Shown here one piece after another: positions 27,765 through 37,517 of a stretch of 64,000 nucleotides of DNA. The notes beneath the pieces are model-generated. The model did no database searches, had not been told where the DNA came from, and saw only the letters and a program-made list of their open reading frames with translations. The position numbers and the translations under genes are program-made. The stretch is from VAZQ01 sp963739175 (GTDB lineage: Bacteria; Pseudomonadota; Alphaproteobacteria; Rhizobiales; Xanthobacteraceae): contig CAVTZH010000009.1 of NCBI GenBank assembly GCA_963739175.1, positions 434,001 to 498,000 of the forward strand. Direction: 5' to 3'. Each line of letters begins with the position of its first letter. Positions within the stretch are counted from its first letter, which is position 1.

Positions 27765-28776
27765 AGCTTGGATCGCGGCTGCGTTGCTGGCGTCGACAGT
27801 GATTTCCGCTCACGCCCAGCCGACCGACGAATTCTTCCGGGGCAAGCAGATCCGATTCGTGCTCGGCGCGGCGCCGGGCCAGGACTATGACGTCTGGGCG
27901 CGCTTCCTCGCCCGCCATCTGCCGCGCCATATTCCCGGCGCTCCGGGCTTTATCGTGCAGAACATGCCGGGTGCGGGCCATCTGCTTGCGACCAACTGGC
28001 TCTACAACGTCGCGCCGCGCGACGGGACGGTGTGGGGCAGTGTCAGCCGCAACATTCCGAGCGTCGGGTTGCAGCAACTGTCCGGCGTTCGCTTCGACCC
28101 GCTGAAGTTCAACTGGCTCGGCAGCCCGGAACTGACCAATCGCGGCTGTTTCGCCATGACCAAGAACCCGCGCATCAAGACTGCCGCCGATCTGTTCGAG
28201 CACGAGCTGGTCGTCGGCGGGACCGGCGCCGGCTCGACCGTCACGGAAACGCCGAAGCTCTTGCGCGGGCTGCTCGGCATGAAGCTCAAGGTGGTCGAAG
28301 GCTATGCGAAGCCGCAGGATGCGCAATTCGCCATGGAGAACGGCGAGCTCGACGGCATGTGCTCGACGGTGCAGTCGTTCCGCAATTTCCGCCCGGACTG
28401 GATCAAGTCGGGCATCGCGCGCGTGTTGTTCACGCTCGAACAGGACACCGTTCCCTGGACCGGTGCGCCGACGATCTACGGATTCATGAAAACCGACGAG
28501 CAGCGCCGGGTGCTGGAGTATTTCTCGTCCAGCATCGAATATGGCCGCCCGATCCTGCTGCCTCCCGAGGTGCCCGAGGCGCGGGTCCGGATGCTGCGCC
28601 GCGCCTTCGAGGCGACCGTCAACGATCCGCAATTTCGCGACGAAGCCCACAGGCTCGGCTTCGAGATCACGCTGCGCACCGGCGAGCAACTCGAAGCGCT
28701 GATCCGGTCGGCCAAGGAAGCGTCGCCCGAGATCATCGAGCGTGTCACCAAGATCATCCAGTCGCCGGTGAACTGA
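27757..28776 (+). CDS. Tripartite tricarboxylate transporter (Bug) substrate-binding protein
   Basis: A 339-aa periplasmic binding protein of the Bug/TctC class. A signal peptide is visible at MSGAWIAAALLASTVISAHA, followed by FFRGKQIRFVLGAAPGQDYD, the variant of the usual Bug entry, and FIVQNMPGAGHLLATNWLYN, in which NMPGAG is diagnostic. The open frame extends to 27655, but that extension is repeat sequence (peptide WIPACAGM), so ATG 27757 at the repeat end is preferred. No TctA/TctB membrane genes are adjacent, as is common for orphan Bug proteins. Confidence 0.86.
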   Translation: MSGAWIAAALLASTVISAHAQPTDEFFRGKQIRFVLGAAPGQDYDVWARFLARHLPRHIPGAPGFIVQNMPGAGHLLATNWLYNVAPRDGTVWGSVSRNIPSVGLQQLSGVRFDPLKFNWLGSPELTNRGCFAMTKNPRIKTAADLFEHELVVGGTGAGSTVTETPKLLRGLLGMKLKVVEGYAKPQDAQFAMENGELDGMCSTVQSFRNFRPDWIKSGIARVLFTLEQDTVPWTGAPTIYGFMKTDEQRRVLEYFSSSIEYGRPILLPPEVPEARVRMLRRAFEATVNDPQFRDEAHRLGFEITLRTGEQLEALIRSAKEASPEIIERVTKIIQSPVN

Positions 28777-28785
28777 GACGCTGCC

Positions 28786-31056
28786 CTAGATTTGCAGGCC
28801 GTGCTCCGCCGCGAAGGCCTTCAGCCGCTCGCGGATCGGCACGCTGGAAGCCGGGCTGTCGATCAGCGGGCCCAGCAATTTGCCGGCCTTGCCGGCGTCG
28901 AGGTCGAGCAGCATGGCCTTGACCGGGCCGATCGCCGACGGCGCGACCGACAGCGAGCGATAGCCGATCGCGACCAGCGCCAGCGCGCCGAGCGGATTGG
29001 AGGCGAGCTCGCCGCAGAGCGTGACCGGTTTGCGCTTGGCCTTGCTCTTGTCGGCGATCGCCTGGAACACGCGCAGCATCGGCGCGGAGAGGGGGTCGAA
29101 ACGCCCGGAGACCCGCTTGTTGCCGCGGTCGGCGGCGTAGAAGAACTGCAGCAGGTCGTTCGAGCCGACCGACAGGAAGTCGACGCGCTCGATCAGCTCG
29201 TCGAGCTGATAGAGCAGCGAAGGCACCTCGACCATGGTGCCGACCTCGACCCGGTCCGGCAGCCTGTGGCCGTGGCGGCGCAGATGGGTGAGCTCGCGCT
29301 CGACCAGCCCCTTGGCCTCGTCGAATTCCTCGACCGTGGCGATCATCGGGAACATCAGCTTGAGGGAGCGCCCGCCACCCGCCCGCAGCAGCGCGCGGAT
29401 CTGGGCGCGCAGCAGCCCCGGGCGGTCGAGGCCGAGCCGGATCGCGCGCCAGCCGAGCGCCGGGTTCTCCTCTTCCTCGTTGCGCATATAGGGCAGCACC
29501 TTGTCGCCGCCGATGTCGAGGGTGCGGAAGGTCACCGGCTTGTCGCCGGCGGCGTCGAGCACCGCGCGATAGAGCGAGAACTGTTCGGCGGTGCGCGGCA
29601 AGGTCGCCGCCACCATGAACTGCAATTCGGTGCGGAACAGGCCGATGCCGGCGGCTCCGGTCTCGTCGATATGCGGCAGGTCGACGGCGAGGCCGGCGTT
29701 GAGCAGGAGCTCGACCGCTACGCCGTCCTTGGTGACGCAGGGCCTGTCGCGCAGCGCGAGGTACTGCAACTGCCGGCGGGCGCGCAGCCGCACCCGCTCG
29801 ACATAGGCCGCTTCCATGTCGGGCGAGGGCCGCATATGCACGTCGCCGGTCGCGCCGTCGACGATGATCGGATCGCCCGGATCGGCGACGCCGGTGGCGT
29901 TGGCGATCTCGCCGACGGCGGGGATGCCAAGCGCGCGCGCGACGATCGCGACATGCGAGTTCGGTCCGCCTTCTTCCAGCACCAGCCCGCGCAGGCGTTT
30001 GCGGTCGTATTCGAGCAGCGCGGCCGGGCCCATGGTGCGCGCCACGATCACCGCGTTCTCCGGCAGGCGGTCTCTCGGCGGCGTGTAGTCTTTGCCGAGC
30101 AGCTGGTGCATCAGCCGGTTCGACAATTCGTCGAGATCGTGCAGGCGCTCGCGCAGATAGGGATCGGTCGCGCGCAGCATGCGGGCGCGGGTGTCCGACT
30201 GCACGCGCTCGACCGCGGCTTCGGCGGTCAGGCCGGTGACCACGGCTTCGGTCAGGCGGTGCTGCCAGCCGCGGTCATAGGCGAACATGCGATAGGCTTC
30301 CAGCACGTCGCGATGCTCGCCGGCATCCGGCATTTCACCGCGCTCGAGAATCAGGTCGAGGTCGGAGCGCATGGTCTCGATCGCGGCTTCGAGGCGCTTC
30401 ATCTCCTTGTTGACGTCGTCGGCGATGAAATTGGTGATGACGATGCGCGGCTCGTGCAGCACCACATGGCCGAGCGCGATGCCGTCGTTGAGCGCCGCGC
30501 CGTTGATATGCACCGGCCTGCGCGCCGCCGGCTCGGGCGCACCCGGGCGCGCGATGGCGGACAATTCGCCGGAGGCGATCATCTCCGCGACCACCATGGC
30601 GGTGGTCTGCAGCGCCTCTTCTTCCTCCTCGGAATAGGTGCGGCGCGCCCGGTTCTGCACGACCAGCACGCCGAGCGTGTTGCCGGCGCGCAGGATCGGC
30701 ACGCCCAGGAACGAGTGGTAGATCTCTTCGCCGGTCTCCGCCCGGTAGGAGAAGGCCGGGTGCGACTGCGCCTCCGAGAGGTTGATCGGGTTGGCCTCGC
30801 TGGAGACCAGGCCGACCAGGCCTTCGTCGGCGGCGAGCACGGTGTTGTGCACGGCTTCCGGCTTCAAGCCTTCGGTGGCGTAGAGCTCGAGCCGGCCGTC
30901 GACGCGCAGCACGTAGACGGAGCAGACCTCCGCCACCATGTTGGCGGCGATCAGCACCACGATCTTGTCGAGGCGTTCCTGCGCGCTGACCGGCTCCGCC
31001 ATCACTTCGCGAAGCCTTCGCAACAGCACGCGCGGACCGCCGAGCGCGCCACGCAT
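28786..31056 (-). CDS. ptsP: Phosphoenolpyruvate-protein phosphotransferase of the nitrogen PTS
   Basis: EI-Ntr transfers phosphate from PEP to NPr in the regulatory nitrogen PTS. The 756-aa protein has an N-terminal GAF domain (about 20-165, LYATEGLKPEAVHNTVLAA), a PEP-utilising N domain, the phospho-His swivelling domain with GGPNSHVAIVARALGIPAVG near residue 365, and the PEP-binding barrel with GIGLFRTELQFMV, VGTMVEVPSLLYQLDELIE and SVGSNDLLQFFYAADRGNK. The arrangement GAF-PTS-EI distinguishes it from sugar EI. lysC lies upstream on the same strand, a common alphaproteobacterial neighbour, but an oppositely oriented gene intervenes. Confidence 0.95.
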   Translation of the reverse strand: MRGALGGPRVLLRRLREVMAEPVSAQERLDKIVVLIAANMVAEVCSVYVLRVDGRLELYATEGLKPEAVHNTVLAADEGLVGLVSSEANPINLSEAQSHPAFSYRAETGEEIYHSFLGVPILRAGNTLGVLVVQNRARRTYSEEEEEALQTTAMVVAEMIASGELSAIARPGAPEPAARRPVHINGAALNDGIALGHVVLHEPRIVITNFIADDVNKEMKRLEAAIETMRSDLDLILERGEMPDAGEHRDVLEAYRMFAYDRGWQHRLTEAVVTGLTAEAAVERVQSDTRARMLRATDPYLRERLHDLDELSNRLMHQLLGKDYTPPRDRLPENAVIVARTMGPAALLEYDRKRLRGLVLEEGGPNSHVAIVARALGIPAVGEIANATGVADPGDPIIVDGATGDVHMRPSPDMEAAYVERVRLRARRQLQYLALRDRPCVTKDGVAVELLLNAGLAVDLPHIDETGAAGIGLFRTELQFMVAATLPRTAEQFSLYRAVLDAAGDKPVTFRTLDIGGDKVLPYMRNEEEENPALGWRAIRLGLDRPGLLRAQIRALLRAGGGRSLKLMFPMIATVEEFDEAKGLVERELTHLRRHGHRLPDRVEVGTMVEVPSLLYQLDELIERVDFLSVGSNDLLQFFYAADRGNKRVSGRFDPLSAPMLRVFQAIADKSKAKRKPVTLCGELASNPLGALALVAIGYRSLSVAPSAIGPVKAMLLDLDAGKAGKLLGPLIDSPASSVPIRERLKAFAAEHGLQI

Positions 31057-31277
31057 TGGCGTGATCCTCGGGGCTGGCTGGAACAGGGCGGCTCCAGCGC
31101 TACTCAGTCAGGAAATCGCGCCCGCAGGGCCGGTCACCCGCGGACACATCTCACCTCAGGCTATAGCCAATGCCCCATGCAAACCGCAAGCCAAAGGGCG
31201 GGGAAGGAGGCTCGGAAGGTGTCACGGGTTCGGCACAATCCCGTGGTCTCTCATTGCCGATCAGAAGGGGATGTGCC

Positions 31278-31706
31278 GTGCGCCGGATGCTGGCACTGGG
31301 GATTCTGGTGGTGGCGGTAACCGGCGTGGCCGGGCCGCTCACCTGCGATTCGGGCGGCGTGGCCCGTGCCGAAGAGGCCCCTCCGGCGCTGAAAAAGTCC
31401 GACCGTCTCCCATTCCTGCCCGCGCGCGAAACAGCCTGGGATTGGCCGCCGCAATCCAATTGGCGCTACATGCCGGAGCACCTGCCGCGGCTGTTGTATG
31501 AAAAGCAACGTGGGCCGCTGCGAGGCGATTTCTGGACCAAGGACGAGATCAAGCGAACTGTTCGATCCACCAGCGACCGTTCGGTCGTTAGCGGCATCGC
31601 GCCTACGAACCCGCCCGGGCAATTCGTGCGCCCGATCAGCTCCCCGCCAGCCGAGCGCGATGCACAGCGCGATGGCCGCAATCCGGGCCCGGCGCGGGCC
31701 GAATGA
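31278..31706 (+). CDS. Small exported protein of unknown function
   Basis: The 142-aa product from GTG 31278 (AAGGGG 8-13 bases upstream) has a signal peptide (MLALGILVVAVTGVAG, cleavage probably after VARAEE or ARA) and a polar mature part with ETAWDWPPQSNWRYMPEHLP and the tail RDAQRDGRNPGPARAE. No domain was recognised. It lies between ptsP and lysC on the opposite strand, convergent with lysC. Confidence 0.6.
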   Translation: MRRMLALGILVVAVTGVAGPLTCDSGGVARAEEAPPALKKSDRLPFLPARETAWDWPPQSNWRYMPEHLPRLLYEKQRGPLRGDFWTKDEIKRTVRSTSDRSVVSGIAPTNPPGQFVRPISSPPAERDAQRDGRNPGPARAE

Positions 31707-31738
31707 TTAACGGTTCACAACAGCCGTCAGCTTGCCCG

Positions 31739-32992
31739 CTACGCCTTGTCGAGCTCGTAGAGGTGATGCAGCGTGCGCACCGCGAGCTCGGTGTACTCGG
31801 CGTCGATCAGCAGCGAGAATTTGATCTCCGAGGTGGTGATCGCGCGGATGTTGATCTGGCGCTCGGCCAGCGCCTTGAACGCCTTGGCGGCGACGCCGGC
31901 GTGGCTGCGCATGCCGACCCCGATCACCGACACCTTGGCGACGTCGGTGGCGCCGTCGAGCCGCTCGTAGCCGATCTCCTTGCGCGCCTTGGCGAGCACG
32001 TCGGCGGCGCGCTCGTAGTCGGCCGCCGGGACGGTGAAGGTGAGGTCGGTGGTCAGCCCGTCGGCCGAGACGTTCTGCACGATCATGTCGACATTGATGC
32101 TGGCTTCCGCGAGCGGACCGAAGATCGCGGCGGCGACGCCGGGCTTGTCGGCGATGCGGCGGATCGAGATCTGCGCCTCGTCCTTGGAGAAGGCGATACC
32201 GGTGACGACCTGCTGTTCCACGATCTCCTCCTCGCCGCAAATCAGGGTTCCGGGCGGCTCCGCATGCGGATCGATATCGCCCGGCTTGTCGAAGCTCGAC
32301 CGCACGAAAATGCGCACGTTGTGCACCATGCCCAATTCGACCGAGCGCACCTGCAACACCTTGGCGCCGAGCGATGCGAATTCGAGCATTTCCTCATAGG
32401 CGATCTTGTCGAGGCGCTGCGCGCGCGGCACCACCCGCGGGTCGGTGGTGTAGACGCCGTCCACGTCGGTGTAGATGTCGCAGCGCGTGGCCTGGATCGC
32501 GGCCGCGATCGCGACCGCCGAGGTATCGGAGCCGCCGCGGCCGAGCGTGGTGATGCGGCCGGTATCCTTGTGCAGGCCCTGGAAGCCGGCGATCACCGCG
32601 ACCTCGCCGCGCTCCTTGAAGCGGGCGACCAGCTCGCCGCCGTTGATGGCGAGGATGCGCGCCGCGCCGTGCGCGTTGGAGGTGACGACCGGCAACTGCC
32701 AGCCCTGCCAGGAGCGGGCGTTGACCCCGATGCCTTCCAGCACGATCGCGAGCAGCCCGGCGGTGACCTGCTCGCCGGAGGCGACCACGGCGTCGTATTC
32801 GCGGGCGTCGTGCAGGGCGGCGGCGTCTCGGCACCAGCCCACCAGCTCGTTGGTCTTGCCGGCCATGGCGGAGACCACGACGGCCACCTCGTGGCCGGCG
32901 TCGACCTCGCGCTTGACGTGCTGCGCGACATTGCGGATTCGGTCGAGATCGGCGACCGAAGTTCCGCCGAATTTCATCACCAGGCGGGCCAT
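31739..32992 (-). CDS. lysC: Aspartate kinase
   Basis: Phosphorylates aspartate, the first step to lysine, threonine and methionine. The 417-aa product starts MARLVMKFGGTSVADLDRI (KFGGTS nucleotide motif), with GRGGSDTSAVAIAAAI and DIYTDVDGVYTTDPR, and ends with two ACT domains, seen as ISIRRIADKPGVAAAIFGPL and VSVIGVGMRSHAGVAAKAF. This is the feedback-regulated class. ATG 32992 is chosen because the conserved N-terminus begins there; an upstream extension overlaps the ubiG leader. Confidence 0.95.
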   Translation of the reverse strand: MARLVMKFGGTSVADLDRIRNVAQHVKREVDAGHEVAVVVSAMAGKTNELVGWCRDAAALHDAREYDAVVASGEQVTAGLLAIVLEGIGVNARSWQGWQLPVVTSNAHGAARILAINGGELVARFKERGEVAVIAGFQGLHKDTGRITTLGRGGSDTSAVAIAAAIQATRCDIYTDVDGVYTTDPRVVPRAQRLDKIAYEEMLEFASLGAKVLQVRSVELGMVHNVRIFVRSSFDKPGDIDPHAEPPGTLICGEEEIVEQQVVTGIAFSKDEAQISIRRIADKPGVAAAIFGPLAEASINVDMIVQNVSADGLTTDLTFTVPAADYERAADVLAKARKEIGYERLDGATDVAKVSVIGVGMRSHAGVAAKAFKALAERQINIRAITTSEIKFSLLIDAEYTELAVRTLHHLYELDKA

Positions 32993-33115
32993 GGGGACCA
33001 GGTCTTCTGCTACGGAGCGGCGGCTGCAGGACTTTGCCGCAAGCCGCCGCGCCAAAAGGCGCGTATACATAGCGGCGAGGGGATGGGGCTGCAACCGCGC
33101 CCCGGAGAAGCATGA

Positions 33116-33870
33116 ATGGCTGCTGTCAGGCCCGAAAGTCCGACCGTCGACGCCGACGAGATCGCCCGTTTTGAGGCGCCTCGCCGCCACCTGGTGGGAC
33201 GAGCGCGGCAAGATGGGCGTGCTGCACAAGTTCAACCCGGTCCGGCTGGGCTACATCAAGGAGGCGGCCTGCCGGCGGTTCGAGCGCGACCCGAAGCGGC
33301 TCGACAGCCTCGCGGGGCTGCGCATCCTCGATATCGGCTGCGGCGGCGGCATCCTGAGCGAGCCCCTGGCCCGGCTCGGCGCCGACATGGTGGGCGCCGA
33401 CCCGGCCGCCGCCAATATCGAGGCGGCGCGGCTGCACGCGGCGCAGGGCGGCCTCACGATCGACTACCGCGTCACCACCGCGGAGGCGCTGGCCGATGCC
33501 GGCGAGCGCTTCGACGTGGTGCTCGCCATGGAGGTGGTGGAGCACGTCGCCGACGTGTCGCTGTTCATCAAGCGCTGCGCGGAGATGGTGAAGCCCGGCG
33601 GGATGATGGTGGCGGCGACGCTCAACCGCACGATCAAGAGCTTCGCGCTGGCGATCGTCGGCGCCGAATATGTGCTGGGCTGGCTGCCGCGCGGCACCCA
33701 CCAGTGGGACAAGTTCGTGACGCCCGACGAGCTTGAAGCCGCGCATCGAGCGGCACGGGCTCAAGGTCGCCGACGAGACCGGCGTGATCTACAATCTGAT
33801 CGCCGACCGCTGGCAGATCTCGACCGACATGGACGTCAACTACATGGTGACGGCGGAGAAGCCGGCGTAG
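33116..33870 (+). CDS. ubiG: Ubiquinone biosynthesis O-methyltransferase, two apparent frameshifts
   Basis: Performs both O-methylations of the ubiquinone ring. After repair it is about 250 aa. Visible parts are TVDADEIARFE, then WWDERGKMGVLHKFNPVRLG, the SAM motif ILDIGCGGGILSEPLARLGA, VLAMEVVEHVADV and GWLPRGTHQWDKFVTPDELE, with the end DRWQISTDMDVNYMVTAEKP. Two inserted bases break the frame: GAGGCGCCTC (for GAGCGCCTC) near 33172 and GCCGCGCATC (for GCCCGCATC) near 33740. The span is two bases over whole codons. It is divergent from lysC, a common alphaproteobacterial arrangement. Confidence 0.9.
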
Positions 33871-33881
33871 CGGGGGCATAC

Positions 33882-34776
33882 GTGCTCAACTCTTCCTGGC
33901 TCTGGGCGCTGTTCACCGTCATCGCCGCTGCCGCCCAGACCGTCCGCAACGCCACCCAGCGCGAGCTCACCACGTCGCTCGGCACCGCCGGCGCGACCCA
34001 TGTGCGCTTCCTGTTCGGGTTGCCGTTCGCGCTGGTGTTTCTGCTCGTCGTATGTTCGCGAGCGGCGCAGGCGCTGCCGAGCCTGCCGGCGGTCTACTGG
34101 CCGTGGATCTTGCAGGGATCGATCGCGCAGATCGCCGCCACCGCGCTGATGCTCGCGGCCATGAGCGACCGCTCGTTCGTGGTGGTCTACGCCTACATCA
34201 AGACCGAGCCGGTGCAGGCGGCGCTGTTCGGCCTCGTGTTCCTGGGCGACGTCGTCACGCTGCCGATGGGCGCGGCGATCCTGATCGCCACCACCGGCGT
34301 CGTGCTGATGGCGCTCAAGCCCGGCACCACGCTCGACGTCCGCGCGACGCTGCTCGGCATCGCCGCCGGCGGCATGTTTGCGCTGTCGGCGGTCGGCTAT
34401 CGCGGCGCGATCCTGAGCCTCGGCCTGCCGAGCTTTCTGATGGCGGCGACGTTCACGCTCGTCGTCGGCCTCATCATCCAGTGCGTCGCTGGTGTCGGCG
34501 TGGCTCTTGCTGCGCGAGCCCAAGGTGCTCGGCGCGATCGCGCGGCACTGGCGGCCGTCGCTGCTCGCCGGTTTCCTCGGCGCATTCGCCTCGCAATTCT
34601 GGTTCCTGGCGTTCGCGCTCGCCACCGCCGCCAGCGTGCGCACGCTCGCGCTGGTCGAGGTGCTGTTCGCGCAGGCGATCTCGTCGTTCGTGTTCAAGCA
34701 GACGACGACGCCGCGCGAGGCGTTGGGCATCGTGCTGATCGTGATCGGGGTCGCGGCGTTGGTGTGGGCGTATTAG
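33882..34776 (+). CDS. EamA/DMT family transporter, frameshifted
   Basis: About 297 aa after repair, with ten predicted helices in two EamA repeats. The first repeat includes SWLWALFTVIAAAAQTVRNA and YAYIKTEPVQAALFGLVFLG; the second, in another frame after about 34485, includes REPKVLGAIARHWRPSLLAG and LVEVLFAQAISSFVFKQ. One inserted base (CAGTGCGTCG for CAGGCGTCG) explains the break, and the span is one base over whole codons. The start is GTG 33882, 11 bases after ubiG. The substrate is unknown. Confidence 0.82.
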
Positions 34777-34795
34777 CCCAGCGAACTCGGCATTC

Positions 34796-34971
34796 GTAGG
34801 GTGGGCAAAGGCGCGGACAACGTACACATGCCTCTCAAACCGGGCGGTGCAGCGCCGTGCCCACCATGGCCATTCCGACATCAGCTGTGGTGATGGTGGG
34901 CACGGCGCTTCGCCAGTGTGCTTGGCACGTTCCGCTTGTGCAGACCGCGCCTTTGCCCACCCTACGAAATT
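34796..34971. repeat. Large composite inverted repeat
   Basis: The outer arms are GTAGGGTGGGCAAAGGCGCG and CGCGCCTTTGCCCACCCTAC. The inner arms are GCGCCGTGCCCACCAT and ATGGTGGGCACGGCGC. It fills the gap between two convergent genes (EamA and DUF1178) and resembles dispersed repeats known from Bradyrhizobium-type genomes. It could form a long cruciform or a bidirectional terminator. Confidence 0.8.
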
Positions 34972-34985
34972 CGAGAGAGAGAGGA

Positions 34986-35480
34986 CTAATTTCGCTCGTC
35001 GGGCAGCACCGGCAGCGGATGGAATTCGATGCCTTCCTCGTGCATGTCCTTGGCTTCCTCCGGCGATGCCTCGCCGTAGATCGAGCGGTGCTCGGTCTCG
35101 CCGTAGTGCATCTTGCGGGCTTCTTCCGGAAACTTGCGGCCGACATTGTCGGCGTTCTTGGTGAGGTGGTCGCGCAATTCCTTGAGCTTCGTCCTGAACT
35201 CGCGCTCCTCCGACGAGATCATCGCGACCGGCGCCGGTGCTTCGCTCGCCGCCGGTACAGCCTCAGGAGCCGGCGCGGGCATCGCAGCCGGCACCGATGG
35301 GCGCGCGCGCTTCTTGGTGCCCGCGAGCGTCGGCGCCATCAGCGCCTTCTCGACTTTCGCGTTGCCGCAGACCGGGCACTCGACCAGGCCGCGCTTCGCC
35401 TGCTTGTCATAGGCGGCGGAATTCTGGAACCAGCTCTCGAAGGTGTGGCCTTTCGAACAGGCCAGCGCGTAACGGATCAT
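34986..35480 (-). CDS. DUF1178 family protein
   Basis: The 164-aa protein begins MIRYALACSKGHTFESWFQN, the family hallmark, with a CxxC pair in LVECPVCGNAKVEKALMAPT and a Pro/Ala-rich linker (about 60-90). The C-terminal part includes DNVGRKFPEEARKMHYGETE and SIYGEASPEEAKDMHEEGIE. It probably binds zinc through Cys. Function unknown. It starts directly at the stop of the nitrilase gene (shared base), and the grxC, nitrilase and DUF1178 set is a conserved alphaproteobacterial operon. Confidence 0.92.
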   Translation of the reverse strand: MIRYALACSKGHTFESWFQNSAAYDKQAKRGLVECPVCGNAKVEKALMAPTLAGTKKRARPSVPAAMPAPAPEAVPAASEAPAPVAMISSEEREFRTKLKELRDHLTKNADNVGRKFPEEARKMHYGETEHRSIYGEASPEEAKDMHEEGIEFHPLPVLPDERN

Positions 35481-36350
35481 CAGGAGCCTCCGACCGCGTG
35501 CAGCGGTACGGTCTTTGCCGTCGGGTCGGCCATCTCGAAACGCCGGCCGTGCTGCAGCGATGGAATCCGCGCGCGCGCAGTCGCCACCTCGGCTGGATCG
35601 ATCTTGGCCATCACCACGCCCGGCTCGGTATCGCCCTCGGCGAGGATACGCCCCCAGGGGTCAATGACCAGTGAATGGCCGAAGGTGTCGCGGCCGTCCT
35701 CGTGGCGGCCGCCCTGCGCCGCCGCGAACACGAACGCGGTGTTCTCGATCGCGCGGGCGCGCAACAGCACATGCCAGTGCGCCTCGCCGGTCTGCTTGGT
35801 GAACGCCGCCGGGCTCGCGATGAACGACGCGCCGGTCTCGGCCAGCGCGCGGTGCAGCGTCGGGAAGCGCAGGTCGTAGCAGATCGTCAGCCCGAGCCGG
35901 CCCCATGGCAGGTCGGCGACCACGGCCTGCTCGCCCGGCCGGTAGCTGCGCGACTCGCGGTAGCTCTCGCCGCCCGCGAGGTCGACGTCGAACATGTGGA
36001 TCTTGTCGTAGCGGGCGAGAATCTCGCCCTGCGGGTCGATGAGAAACGAACGGTTGGCGGCGCGCTCCGGCGAAATCCTGATCGCGAGCGAGCCGATGTG
36101 CAGGTGGATGCCGAGCTTGCGCGCCAGCGTACGGAACGCGGCCAGGCTCGTGTCGCTCTCTTCCGCCGCGGTCGCCGCCAGCATGATGTCGCGTTTGTTG
36201 GCGACGATGTTGGTCATCTCCGGCGTCTGCACATAGTCGGCGCCGTCGGCCTTGGCCTGCTCGATCAGCTTGACGGCGGCGTCGAGGTTGCGCGCGGGGT
36301 CCTGCCCCGAGCGCATCTGCACAAGAGCCGACGGTGAAGGGCGTCGTCAT
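35480..36350 (-). CDS. Carbon-nitrogen hydrolase (omega-amidase/nitrilase type), frameshifted
   Basis: About 290 aa after repair. The nitrilase triad is visible: Glu in VQTPEMTNI, Lys in ILARYDKIHMFDVDL, and Cys in LGLTICYDLRFPTLHRALAE. The pattern matches the Nit2/YafV-like class, which deaminates alpha-ketoglutaramate or deaminated glutathione. Near 36330 one extra T (GGCTCTTGTGCAG for GGCCTTGTGCAG) separates MTTPFTVG from QMRSGQDPARNLDAA. The ATG at 36350 overlaps the stop of grxC (ATGA). The other reading is a start at 36322, but this lacks the conserved N-terminus. Confidence 0.88.
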
Positions 36351-36619
36351 GCCGCTTGTCCTTTTCCGTTCAGCAACCCGTCGAGCTTGCCGGCGCGCTC
36401 GAGCTCATGCAAGTCGTCGCTGCCGCCGACATGAACCTCGCCGATGAAGATTTGCGGCACCGTCATGCGGCCGTTGGCGCGCTCGATCATCGTTGCGCGC
36501 CCCGCCGGGTCGCCGCTGACGTCGATTTCGGTGAATTGCACGTTCTTGCGGTTCAGCAGCGCCTTGGCCGAGATGCAATAGGGGCAATAGCGGGTCGTAT
36601 AGATTTCGACTTTGCTCAT
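36347..36619 (-). CDS. grxC: Glutaredoxin 3
   Basis: Glutathione-dependent disulfide reductase. The 90-aa product has the active site in YTTRYCPYCISAKALL (CPYC), TVPQIFIGEVHVGGSDDL for glutathione binding, and the usual length. ATG 36619 is chosen since MSKVEIYTTRYCPYC is the family N-terminus. It is the first gene of the grxC-nitrilase-DUF1178 operon, preceded by comF on the same strand with a 22-base gap. Confidence 0.95.
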   Translation of the reverse strand: MSKVEIYTTRYCPYCISAKALLNRKNVQFTEIDVSGDPAGRATMIERANGRMTVPQIFIGEVHVGGSDDLHELERAGKLDGLLNGKGQAA

Positions 36620-36641
36620 CGGAGTGCCGTTTCTTCCGACT

Positions 36642-37478
36642 TTATATGGGATTGCGGGCCCCGGCCACAACCCGCGCGAATACCAGTGCGTCGACCTGCG
36701 CAGCGCCGGCCCGCAGCAGCGCCCGCGCGCAGGCATCCGTGGTGGCGCCGGAGGTGAGCACGTCGTCGACCAGGATCAGCCGCCGGCCGGCCACCTCGGC
36801 CTTGCCGTCCGCTGGCACTCGGAAGGCGCCCTGGACGTTCTGCGCACGGGCCGCCTGCGAGAGCCCGACCTGCTGCGGCGTCGCCTTGACGCGCTTGAGC
36901 GCGCGGTAGCTCACGCGTAGCGCGCCGCCGCTTGCCGCATTGCTCTCCTTGGCGATGACCTCGGCGAGCAGCGCCGATTGGTTGAAGCGCCGCGCCCATT
37001 GCCGGCGCCAGTGCAGCGGCACCGGCACCAGCGCGTCGGCATCGCTGAGCAACGGCTTCCCGGCGCTCGCCATCCAGCGGCCCATGGTGGGCGCGAGATC
37101 GAGCCGGTCGCCGTATTTGAGCGCATGCACGAGCGTGCGCGCGACGTCGTCGTAACGCACGGCGGCGCGGGCGCGGTGATAGGCTGGCGGATCGGCGATC
37201 GCCTCCATCGAGAGAATGCCGGGACCGGGATCGTAGGTGAACGGGATGCCGAGCCGCTCGCAATAGGGCGGCGCGATGAACGAAAGCTTCGACCAGCAGG
37301 CGGCGCACACGCCGGCATCGCCGACCGGCTCACGGCAGGAGGCGCAGAGCTGCGGCAGCGCCACGTCGACGACGAGCCCGAAGCTCGCGCGCAGCGCGCC
37401 GGCGATCCGGCGCAGCCGCGTCGGGCGTGTGTCGTGCGGTGGCGAGCCCCGTGTCCATGCAAGGAGGCTAACGAACAA
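36642..37478 (-). CDS. comF: ComF family protein (amidophosphoribosyltransferase-like)
   Basis: ComF-type phosphoribosyltransferase-fold protein, associated with DNA uptake in some bacteria. It has an N-terminal zinc finger (LPQLCASCREPVGDAGVCAA and CWSKL), YDDVARTLVHALKYGDRLDL, VPVPLHWRRQWARRFNQS and the PRPP loop LILVDDVLTSGATTDACARA. The start is uncertain: TTG 37478 keeps the frame; ATG 37458 would give MDTGLATARH with one inserted base before the conserved part, like the other indels here. No other competence genes are adjacent. Confidence 0.88.
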   Translation of the reverse strand: MFVSLLAWTRGSPPHDTRPTRLRRIAGALRASFGLVVDVALPQLCASCREPVGDAGVCAACWSKLSFIAPPYCERLGIPFTYDPGPGILSMEAIADPPAYHRARAAVRYDDVARTLVHALKYGDRLDLAPTMGRWMASAGKPLLSDADALVPVPLHWRRQWARRFNQSALLAEVIAKESNAASGGALRVSYRALKRVKATPQQVGLSQAARAQNVQGAFRVPADGKAEVAGRRLILVDDVLTSGATTDACARALLRAGAAQVDALVFARVVAGARNPI

Positions 37479-37517
37479 CCGCTGCGCTCTCAATGCATCA
37501 TCAGCGACGGCTCTCTC

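Noticed and set aside
28792..31320. An 842-codon open frame on the plus strand opposite ptsP
   Set aside because: Antisense shadow of ptsP, whose conserved motifs are on the minus strand. No domain is recognisable.
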